64,000 bases of DNA from NCBI GenBank assembly GCA_963970005.1, contig CAXAMN010002903.1, forward strand, positions 124,702-188,701, written 5' to 3'. The notes under the pieces were generated by a model that did not search any database, was not told the DNA's origin, and saw only the letters and a list, made by a program, of their open reading frames with translations. The translations under genes were made by a program, and so were the position numbers. This stretch comes from Durusdinium trenchii. Taxonomy: Eukaryota > Sar > Dinophyceae > Suessiales > Symbiodiniaceae. Below are positions 36,901-48,900 of the stretch, piece after piece. Every line of letters starts with the position of its first letter. The stretch's first letter is position 1.

Positions 36901-39900
36901 TGAGCAAGTTGTCGAAGGGTGATGTTGGTGAGGTCCGAGGCATGAAGACTCCACCTGCTGGTGTTGTCCTCACGGCGCAGGCCATGTGTATCATGTTTGA
37001 AGTGAAGCCGGTGAAGGTCGCAGCTCCTGATGGTAGGGGAAAGGTGGATGACTATTGGGAGGCCGCGAAGAAAGAGTTGTTGGTCGATCCCTCTCTGATT
37101 AACAGGATGGTGAACTATGACAAAGACAACATTCCGGATTCGGTCATCCAGAAGGTGAAGCCTTTGTATGACGATCCTGAATTCGAGCCTGAAAAGATCA
37201 AGAAGGGCTCCTTGGCGGCCATGGGTATTTGCAAGTGGGTCCGCGCCATGGTCGTGTACGACAAGGTGGCCAAAGAGGTGGGTCCCAAGCGACAAAAGTT
37301 GGCCCAAGCCGAGGCCGAGGTGGCTGAAGCTGAAGCCACAGTGGCAGCGAAACAGGCAGAGCTCAAGGAAGTCATGGATATGGTGGCAGACCTGGAAGCC
37401 CAACTGCATGAAGCCAATGAAAAGGCCAAGGAATTGCAGAGGAACCAGAAGGACTTAGACGACTACTACATCTGTCAAAATTGAGCTTGGTTCATTTTCA
37501 TTCCTTGGTCACGCTGGTTGGATGCCAACTGCAACTGTTTTTTTCCAGCAGCTTTCGACCATTTCTAACTTTTTATTCGCAGGACTGTGCAGCCAAGCTT
37601 GCCCGCGCAGAGAAGCTGATCGATGGCTTGGGCGGAGAGCAAGCGAGTTGGTCTGCAAAGAGCAAGAAATTGGGCATCGACTACAACAACCTCACAGGCA
37701 CTGAACAGAATGAGCTTGTGGTCCGGTAGACAGGGGTGGGAACTTATTGAGGAGGCAGCACAAAGCAAGGGATTTTCAACGAAACCTGTCAGAGGTGAGG
37801 GCGGGAGGCTTCCTTGAAAAACCTTCGCTGTGAGAAATGGTCGCATAAGGGAAAACAGTAACTGCCATAAATTGACATATGTTACAGTTGCATAGTAATT
37901 TACAATAATTTGCAATACTACTGTACGGTACATATGTCATTGACATACGCCACGCTGTACACCTTGGTTCTTCTTGTTATTCTGGAGCAGCTTGGGCAGG
38001 GTGTCAGCTGATTGCTTGATTTGATGATTCCCTTTCCATCCCCTTTTCAACTTTTGTGACGGGAAGGCGATATTCTGATTGCCTCTGGCATCATTGCCTA
38101 CCTGGGAGTCTTCACTAGCGCCTATCGCAAGGAGGCTTGTGACGGTTGGTTGCAGAAGCTTGCGGACCTGAAGATCCCAGCAAGCAAGGAGTTCAGCCTT
38201 TCGAGCCTTGACAGTTACGAAAAAGGGCGTTGCAAATCACGTTGAGTGCACAAACACATGCAGTTTTTTTTTTGGGGGGGGGCTAGGCTGTAGAGGTAGT
38301 AGCTAGAGGTAGCTAGGTAGCTACTAGTATGGACGCAGGATAGCTAGCTCACGCTTCTTCAAACAAGCTCCCCCCGCCGCCCTAAAGGCGCGGAGGAAGC
38401 TTCCTTGAAGAAGCGCTCGCACTGAAGAAAAGCCCCTAGTAGCTTCTTGTTCCTACTAGTAAGGGCAGGAGCCCCTAGTAGCGTCCTTGCTCCTAGTAGA
38501 TGCCAGGAGCCCCTAGTAGCTTCTTGTTTCTAGATTTTTAGGGAAACTTAATCTATAGATTAAATATAATTCTTTCCTTAAGTTGGTCAAGGACCAAGAA
38601 AGGTACATTGTTTGAAACAGGTGAATTACATAACAGAGAGACATGACAGGACTCACTACGGCAGCAGAAGCTAAGATGTAGATTTGAAGTCAACCACACC
38701 GGTTTGCAATGAGGAAGAGTATTGGAGACGAAGTAAAGATCCGCCAGTGGGTCATTGACTATCTGCCCAACGATACTTGTCCGCAACGTCAGAGTTTCTT
38801 TGATTCACCGACTTGCTGACTTCAGAAGGAAGAAGCCATGGCCTGACACTTGCAACAAGATGCAGGTTTAGGGATTTTTAGGGCACATGTGAAAGGGCTT
38901 CTACTTCTAGCACTGGGCATTTGACTCATCCACAGGATGCTCTGTCGATTGACAACGCCATCATTTTGGACAACTCCCGGCGATGGCCTCTGATGATCGA
39001 CCCGCAGATGCAGGCCAACAAATGGACCAAGAAGAGCAATCCTGACATCAAGGCAGAGTATTGGGATTGGTTTCACGTGCTTGTTTGAATGTGCTAGTTG
39101 CAATGTTTTGCATGACTCTCCCGGGCTCTCCTATGTTCTAGCCAGGTTTTACTGACCCTTGGCGTCGCATGAATCTATGGAGGGGGTTCAAATACAATAT
39201 TGAACACAAAAATGGGACAGTCTCTTCGTTTTTGCGCCACAACAATGGCTGAGCATCAAAAGGCTTTACCCCTTAGACTCACGAAAACAACGACGGCAGC
39301 AGACATTGTCTTGATTCTGGTGGGTTGTGAGGCCTTACGGCTGAACATGCCATACATTCGAGACTTGGAGAACTGCATCCAGTTTGGCACTCCAGTTCTG
39401 CTGGAGAACGTCGAAGAGAGCCTGGATGCGATCCTGGATCCGGTGCTGCAGAAGGCCACCTTCAAACAAGGAACCCTTACAATGGTGAGGCTTGGAGACT
39501 CCACCATCGAGTGGTCCAAGGACTTCAAGTCACTCGCCAAGATTCATATGGAACTGAAGGCCCTGTCCAGATTCAGTACTTGTACCATAGACAGGAATTC
39601 ATCACACACACATATAACTATATAACTATATACTATAGAATGCTCGTATTCATCACACATACTGATATTTGTATTGCATGTAATGTATATTGTATATATA
39701 TATATATATTATGTATAACATATACAAAAAACACACATATATATACAATATACAGTAAATATGTAATATATATATAATACAATATATATATATATATTGA
39801 TATATATATATATATTGATATTGGTTAGTTTAACGTATCTCTCCAAAGATTGTCAACAACATACACATACACACAACTCCGGGCACGGTGTGGTGCAGAA

Positions 39901-42900
39901 TTTTCCTTCACTTCACTTTCTTTCCCTTGAGGCTGTACATCACAACCAAGCTTCCGAACCCGCACTTCCCTCCTGAGATCTGTGTGGCAGTCAGCATCCT
40001 CAACTTTATGGCCACCCAGGAGCTGGTTACGAAATACAGTTTGACGAGCTGCTTGTTTTGGAGAATAACAGATCGGAAAGTAGGCAAAGACACTGACATG
40101 GTGTTCACCTGTGGAAGGACGGCTTGCAAGATCAGATGCTTGGTATTGTGGTGGCTGCCGAAGAGCCAGCAACAGAGGAGAAGCGAGTGAACTTGGTCAT
40201 TGAATCTGCGAAGGCCAAGGCACAGTTGAAGGATTTGGAAGACAAGATCCTGCAGCTCTTGAGCTCTTCCACAGGTGCAGGGCTCTGTGTCATTGCATGA
40301 ATGAACGTATATTAACATGAACATTGCCACTCTGCTCCATAGAGTGTTCGGTACCAGGTCAGTGGTATCGGTTGTAAAGTGCAACAGCTGGAACTACAGA
40401 CAATGTTTGCACCCATAGAGACATGGCTAAACTTGTCAGGCAACATCTTGGATGATGAAGAGCTTATTGAGACGCTGTCCAGCTCGAAGATCATGGGTAC
40501 AAAGATCGAGGAGCAGGTCAAGCAGCAAGAAATCACGGCTGTTCAAATTGCAGAAGTCCGTCAGGTCTACAAGTGCTTCAGATGCAAACAGCATCAACAG
40601 CCTAATGTTGGCTTTTAAGGGGAAGCCTCAGGGTGCTCAGCTGGATTTATGTTGTAGGGCACTTGCCATTGGTGTGCCATTGGTGGTGGTCGAAGCTTGC
40701 CCATGATCCAGGTATCACGCATTGCGATGTGCTGCTCTGTACTTCATCATTTGCGACTTGTGCATTGTGGACCCCATGTACCAGCTCCCCGGCCAATAAA
40801 TTCTTCAGCAGCAGCATCGCTGAGTAGATTGATCATAATTGAAGAGCTTCTGGGCTGAGCACATCAGGTTCTCTTTGGACTGGTTCATTGCAATGTTCAA
40901 CCAGTCCATCAGGCAAGAGTGCGGCTGAGCTGTGCAGCGCATCAGCAGAATAAGCAGATGTGACTTTCTAGGCTGTCATCTCCTGCAAGAAACCATCTCA
41001 AGCCATTGTTCAAGTTTTTGAAAGGACCCGAGAGAGAAGCGTTTTATTGTGTACCGTAGAGACACATCGACAACTCAACAAGTAAAGGCTAACATGTGCA
41101 GGGGCAATGGCCATTCAGAATGAGTTGTGGGAAAAATTCAAGCAGAGGACCTTCTGAACTTGACCAGGTTATTTTTAGCTGATCTCCTGTCTACAAGCCT
41201 GTCAGAAGACTCACAACATGGTCAACGGAGTGAGCAGAGAAGATAGCTGGAGAAACTATGGAAGCTTTCTTGACCGGCATGAAAGCTGACTAAGTTTCCC
41301 TCTCGCTCTCTCCCTCTCTCTCTCTCATATATTACACAGTTCTGTGGGTGGATAAGACCTTTAGGAATGAGCCCACACCTAAAGCATGCCAGACGATTCA
41401 TAACACATTACAACAGGCTTATCAAATGTCTCAGTCAGGATGTGTGTATGTCAATGCGTGTGTGTTTGGTGGTTTACAGACGAGGGCATAACAGTCGTTC
41501 TTTCCGAACGCAACTGTTTGCTGAGATGCTGAGTGTATTTCTTGTGCCTTGATTGATGTCTTGAGTCTTGAGCCAAGTCTTGGGGTACTCAGCAGAATCA
41601 CGGCCTTGCACCAGGCAAGCTGAGCCGAAGGAATCCAAGGAGGAACGATTCCAGGAGCTTTTCAACTCCTTCATCCAGCCACTACACCCAACGGACGTTG
41701 TTGCAGCACAATGAGCATCCCCACTTGCCACTTTTGTGGGTTCATTTGGCTTGTCGAGTTTTCTAGCAAACACGTTTGGCCGAGGTTGCTTTTCATCATG
41801 GTTTGCCGTGGGCTGTTTGAGAAAGACAAACTTCTGTACTCCGTACCGACCTGAGGGGTTTCGTCCGACTGCTGGAGCCAAGTATATGACAATCCTATAA
41901 ATTTCTATATACTGACCGTTGCATCAACGCCGAAATGAATGTGACCAGAAGCCTGCTAAGGTCATGCTTACACTCAAATGCCAAGAGATTGAGAAAGAGC
42001 TGAAGCTGAACGAAGTCATGGCTTTGCTCACTGGATTACCAGGGCAGGCAAAGGAGGAGAAACCAGCTGATTCAGGACATTACTTCACATTTTTGAAGGT
42101 TTATCATTCCACGCTGGGCAGCATCCACTGATTGAAGCATTGGCACAAAGACATAGCCTAGCGAAACAGAACACACAAAGTCCCTACAAATCAATCGGAG
42201 ATGTGACAGCTTGTCATTCGAAGGGGTGTGACAGGATGGCTGACAGTTGTCAGCTGGAACCGCATCAACCAGCTCATGGGCTTGGGTGATGTCTTTGATG
42301 GCTTTGTGGGTGAATTTACTGCGAACATCAAGCTATGGCAGGACCAACAGACTCACAGGTTCTTGGACAACCGCATGTCTAGAGTTCCACTGCGAGTGGA
42401 ATGTGCAGAAAACAACAAGTACACATCAACCATACATTCCCAAGCTTTCACTGGATACCATAGGTACCAGAACCCTGATCATGCTTGCTCTGGACAGCTT
42501 GGCACGAGTCGCCATACTTTTAGCAAGCTTCAGTCTTCAAGAAACGCTTCTGCCATCTCCAACAGACAGCACAAGCTTTGTATGAGGGACAACCAAGTGT
42601 GTTTGAGATGAGCTAGTGGAAGGACGTCTTTGACAGCGATACACCTGCAGATGTGGAGTGGCCAAACAACTTCAAGTTGAAACCCGGCAGCGTTTCAACA
42701 TTTTGCAGTGCTGCCCTTCCTCATATTTCTTTACTTCTCCCAGATGCCAGAAGTGGAATTGCGGTTTGTCGTTGACTCATTAGTAAGGACAGCAAATATA
42801 TATAACAACAAGTGGTGAAAGAGACTTCAGAAATCGTGTTGCACCACTACGATGCACCGCGTACATGTGCTATCATATGCTTGCATTTTGGGAAATACAG

Positions 42901-45900
42901 CGCCATCAACCATTTCAGACGTGCCTAGGAAGTGCACTCCAATCCAGAGAGCGTGCCTGCTCTTCGCCCTGCGGCCAGACAGCACCGTGGGTGCTCTTAT
43001 GACGGTGGTGCAGGAAGGGATTGCAGGGGTTTGGACATCTTGGTAATGTTTCACCTAGGAGGGGGTACTGATATGAGACGAAGGCTATTGTTTGGTGTGG
43101 AGTGTGGTCATATTCATCGGGACCGTTGCCTATGGCCACAGCCTTCTGCTGAAAGGAGAAATTGGGCACCTTCTTCTTGGAGCCACCACCACTGGACTTG
43201 GAGGCAAGAAGTTTAAGCTCACATATGATGAGCATTGTGTAAGACAATTTGCAGGGCCAAAACTGCAATTTTGTCTAGCCAAATATCGTAATGGGACTCC
43301 GACCAGCATGCCGGCTAGATTGAGCTCTTGTTGGTGTCTCCACATTCGGTGGGTTAACGCGGACTCAGAAGACTCAGACTCACTTTAGAATTTCAGCATT
43401 CAAGACATGCACACAAACACACACGATTAAAGTTCTATTCCTTGTGACTTGAAACAGGTTTGCTACAAGGACTCCACTCCATCAATTCCGACCTTCGGCT
43501 GCCAATGGATGCAGTGTTTTGAAGCTCTGAGAGTTGACTTTGTGCTGCTTGCCACCACCATTCTTTGTCGAGGCTCATCTACATCCTGGCATCTGGAAGT
43601 GATCCTATGGCCGACATTCAGAAGCTTGCAGAAATGTTCTTTGGTCCTGCAACATGGGCAGCGAGCATTTGTTGATTGTTTTCATGCGTCTCAATGATTG
43701 GCCACGTGATCCCAGAATTGGTCGTTGCTTACTGACCGATTCCGATAAAGCAAGCCATCTCTGTCAAGGCTTGACATGCTGGCAAAGATCAATCCTATCA
43801 GCCTGGGTCAGGGACAAGGTCCAAAGGCGGGACATTTTATGCAGGTGAAAGACTTGCATGGAGAGATTATATAGAGATTTGAAGCAAACATCACCAGGCT
43901 ATTGCCGGCATCAATGAAGGCTCTCAGTCCGGCAAGTGGGTCATCCTGGCGACTTGATCAACTGCCCAAACGATGGACCCACAGCATTCAGCACATTTTG
44001 AAACACCTGTAACTGTAACTGCTCAAGGCCCATACCTTTGGACATTTGCTTAAGTGATGCACTACACTAAAAGAACCACACATTTAGGGTGACTACAGCT
44101 TGATAATGTGGTCGGTCCCACCCAAGGCTTCGTTTTGCAGGCTTCAGAAGTTCTGCCCTCATCATTCACACGAAGTCACTGTTTGGGACAGTCCGCTTCT
44201 TGCCTTGTGGGATCATGACAGGTTTTGCTGCAGAATTGTCACCTGGCGCCAAGTTTCATGCCAACGTTGGAATCGATCGCAGCAGCCTTAGACAGCTTGA
44301 CTTGTTGCGCTGGGCCGATGGCAAGAGCCCAATTACAATACAGATCAGTGCAGTCCTAATGCACGTCCACGAGATTTTCATGGCCACAGGTGGAAAAGAT
44401 GGATCCAGAGAGCATGAATCAGGAGCTGATAAGAAGGGGAGTGAGACGTGTAACTAGGAACAAGTGCATCGCTTCTAGTAACAAGTGCCTTACTAGTAGT
44501 AACAAGAAGCTACTAGGAACAAGTGCATCGCTTCTAGTAACTCGAGGATTGCATGGTTCGAGCAAGGGGCAATCGAGCAATCGTGTATCGACAACTGATT
44601 GTGCTGATACGAATCGGTCCTGCCCAGTTAAGTTTGCCAATAATTTAGGAACCAAATCATTAGTGCGAGCGCGAGCTATCCTGCATCCTACCTAGAAGCT
44701 AACTTAGCCTAGTAACTCCCTTACTTAATTAAGTAGCAGCTGGCTCGAAACAAAAGGAGTTCGCTTTTTTTGCTACTCCATTCGGTCTCAAGACTTTGCC
44801 GGTCCAGTCTTTTGGAGGATTTCCGATTGTGGCTCACTGCATGCCCGTCTCCAGCATTCCCAATCTCTATTTTGCAGATGGGTGGCTGTGCTTAAGCAGT
44901 TTCTACTTGCAAGCACCCGTCATCTGGAAGCGAGCTGGAGAATAGGATGAAGTCATAGCATGACAAGCTTTCTTTCCCGGGTCCCGGGTTCCACCACTCG
45001 CGAACGCAGAGCTTCCCACCTACCCGGTGTACAGAGGGAGTATGGGAGCTGTCGGCCGATTTGCCAAACCCTGCCACAATCCAAGCACTAAGTCAATATC
45101 AAAGTGATCAAACAAACGAGCGGCCGATTACTAGTGACCAGCCTGTTCACGTGGACTGAACGTCCACCCCCAAAAAATGAACGCATTGACTAAACACAAG
45201 GATCGTATTTCTTTTGCAAACCCTTTTTAGACTATGTGCTTCTCACTTTAAAATGGGTGTATTTTGTTCTGTTGTGGTGCCCTGTCGTGTTACACCTTCA
45301 GAGTTTTGGATCACGGGAAGGCTCCGTTCAATTTGCTTGGTTTCTGCTTCATCATTTTGGGAACTCCTCCTACTACCAGACCAAGGATACAATATCAATC
45401 AAGCCATACCCTTGTTGAAACCCATGATATGCTCCCTACCTTAGTCGATATCCCCTGTCAAAGACTTCGACTGGTGCGGGTATTGCGCGGCGAAGCAGCT
45501 AAGGTATCAAGATGACCATCGAGCCACCGAAAGGTTTGAAGCAGGCCTTGCTTCGAGCATATTTGGGCTTCGACGAGGAATGGCCCCTTGGTACAATGGC
45601 ACTCTTGGTCGCCTTCATTGATTACTGTACTCGTAGGTTGATTCACCCCTCAATCGGAAGCATCTCTTTGTCGACAGCTGCAAAGGTTCAACAGTTGCGA
45701 CAAGCCGAAGGAGTTCCACAAAATGTACCGTGTCAGCAAGACTTCTTCATGGCACTCTGGGATTAAAACAGATCATCCAATGTCCTGAGGCTTTATGGCT
45801 TGTGCTTCTTCCATGGGCTTATCCTAGAACGCCGCGGCTTCGGTCCTGCAGGAAGCTAAGGTCTTGTCTCAGACTTTCCAGCTCTCTTTGATGAAGCTGA

Positions 45901-48900
45901 TGAGACTCAGGTTGGTTGGAACGTAGCCTATGGGTTCTCAGAGCCTGATCGCGAGATTTCACGGCAGCAGCTACGAAATTTCCTGAACGAGTTCGAAGGA
46001 GTCACTTGGATCTTGAAGGGTCAAGGAACTCAACATCTATGTAAAGGGGCTCCTGTATTGATGTAGTTGATTTTGATCGAGCAATTCACTTAGCTTCAGC
46101 TTCTGCTCTCTGCACTCAACTTTTGTTCGGCACTAAGGTGCCATATGCAGCCCTGAACTACATGGGCTCAGAGGCGAACTATGGTGGCCGAGTCACAGAC
46201 AACCAGGACTAGAGTCTTGACGGATATTCCAACTTTTCAGGTTCAGGTGGAAATAGCTTTCTACTAGTAGGAACCATCGCCAGTAGGTTGGAGGCCATCG
46301 CTAGTAGGTGTAGGAATACAGATAGATAGATAGATAGATAGATTGTACAGAGTTGAGATTGGCAGGACAGGCGGCTTATCATCACCATCTTGCAGGACGA
46401 CCTTGTGCCTTTCATGACAAATGTCATCACATCACCTTCACTGCGTGGTTGCAGGATTTCTACACATCCAAGATTCTAGATGATGACTACAAGTTCTCAA
46501 TCTCGGGCATCACGCCTCAGTATATTGCTGTGCCAAGTTTCTTTGTGGGTAAAGACTCCAAGACCGTGCGACTGAGGTATTTACTTTGCACCAAAGGCCC
46601 CTGAATCCTTGAACTTCTACTTGGACCAAATCAGGCAGCTGGTGTCCAGACAGAAATGCTGCAAACGAGAGAATCTTCACAGTATCCTTGTCATTTAAGC
46701 ATGGACCTAGCAGCTAGATTCGCAGATAGAAATGGAGAGCTGGAGAGATCATGCGAGCTTTTCTGTAGGTCACTTCCGATCAGTACAACTCCAGAAGTGT
46801 TCTGGCTACACAACAATGCGAGCCTGACAGCGGCCTTGTCCTCAGCAACACCTAGCACACTTAGCATAAACAGCAGGGGTGGGACAGGGAGACTGCTCCG
46901 CTCTCAGGCGATCGATGAAGGCCTGTACATAGCAAGGCCATGTTGGGCATCGGGCCTTGGGTACATTGAGCACTAGCTGAAGTTTGGCTTGGTCGCGCAA
47001 GAGTGCTGGAACCCGCTTGAATGTCTTGAGTAGGGGAGCACAAGGCACCAATAAAGATTCCGAGCCGGGATTACAAAATTCCTTGAAGTTCTGTGAAGTG
47101 AGTGCCACGTATGACACCAATACTACGGTGCTTACATGATCGTATATGTCAACCAAGCACTTGCTGAGCTCCAAATACCTACTACGTTTTTTTTCCTGTT
47201 GCTGATGATGAAGACTCCATGCCGAGAGTCAGATGGATGATTTGAATGAGGATAGTTTTTGAGCTCTCAGCTTGGAGTAAACTTGCAGGAGTTGCTTGTC
47301 ACTGATGAGCTCCTTTGGCCCTTTCCTCAGTTCCCACCATCCCTCGAGCGCACAACGAGATATGTAACTGAATTTGGATTCTTCGAGCTCCTTCGGCCCT
47401 TCGGCTTCTATGTTTCTCTTTCTTTTGAGGTGCCAGCGGTGCTACAGAGGATGATGACGAAGGAGTAAAAGTGAAGACGCCCGAGGAGTGGGACAAGAGA
47501 TCTTGTGGACGACATTTTTAAAGATTATCAGTGCGGGGAGGTGAGGTAGGTAGTAGCTAGGTAGCTAGTAGAAGAGGTTGCTAGTACCTACAAGTAGCTA
47601 CTACATATGGACGCAGGATTGCTCGTGCTTCTTCAAGGAAGCTTCCCCCGTCACCTTCCTTGAAGAAGAGCTCGCACTAAGGATTTGGTTTCTAGATTTT
47701 TAGGGAAACTTAACTATGACCATTCCAATACTTCGTTGTTTGGGAGGGGGTGGGCCGTGAAGCAGGTTAGGTAGCTAGTACTGAGAGGTAGGTTTAACAA
47801 GCCATGGTCGAAACCGGTCGAATTTTTACCAAAACTCGGCGAGCTTTTTGGCAACACACCATTCGTTCTTGACTTTGCTTAGACATTGACATGTTTCTTG
47901 CAAACATTTGAGCGGTACTGAATATGTTTGGAAGAGGGATACTTTCTTTGTGCAGTATGCATGCCCGCTGTTGCTTTGTATGCCTGGCGGCATTTGGCAG
48001 GAGAAATACTCAGAGATCGCGAATGAGATCGCGACGCGCATTCCCGCTTCTCAATTAGAAGCATATTTTTCAGCGAGTTCCTGCTACAGATGACAAATAA
48101 ATCATCTTAAATACACATAAGTCACATAAACTAAAACTATTTTCATTTGGCACAGACACCTGCGTGATCAGTAAACCAATCCAAGTGACGAACACATGCA
48201 TTCTATCCTGAAGCTTGCATTTGTTCCTTTTCGTGACGGAGGAAGCCTTTGATTTGGGCCACGCACTTCGCACCTATCCAGTGCGCTATGATGAATGCCT
48301 CAACACTGTGCTGCACATGGAGCTGGGCAAGTTCAACAGGAGGGTGTTGTGCTTTTGTTTCTGCCGAAAACGAACTGTTTGAACGAATTGGATCAAATTA
48401 TAGTGTGTGTGTACATATTGTAAGGGCTTCGCCCGGGTGCCGCCGACCCCTTTTCAAGAGGAGGTGCTGACCGTAGCACTTCCTGTGGACGGCCGCAGGT
48501 CTATCTGCGTGGCTNNNNNNNNNNNNNNNNNNNNNNNNNNNNNNNNNNNNNNNNNNNNNNNNNNNNNNNNNNNNNNNNNNNNNNNNNNNNNNNNNNNNNN
48601 NNNNNNNNNNNNNNNNNNNNNNNNNNNNNNNNNNNNNNNNNNNNNNNNNNNNNNNNNNNNNNNNNNNNNNNNNNNNNNNNNNNNNNNNNNNNNNNNNNNN
48701 NNNNNNNNNNNNNNNNNNNNNNNNNNNNNNNNNNNNNNNNNNNNNNNNNNNNNNNNNNNNNNNNNNNNNNNNNNNNNNNNNNNNNNNNNNNNNNNNNNNN
48801 NNNNNNNNNNNNNNNNNNNNNNNNNNNNNNNNNNNNNNNNNNNNNNNNNNNNNNNNNNNNNNNNNNNNNNNNNNNNNNNNNNNNNNNNNNNNNNNNNNNN

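Noticed and set aside
36660..37409. Minus-strand ORF of 249 codons
   Set aside because: Antisense of the dynein stalk exon; no family similarity and a strong sense-strand gene.
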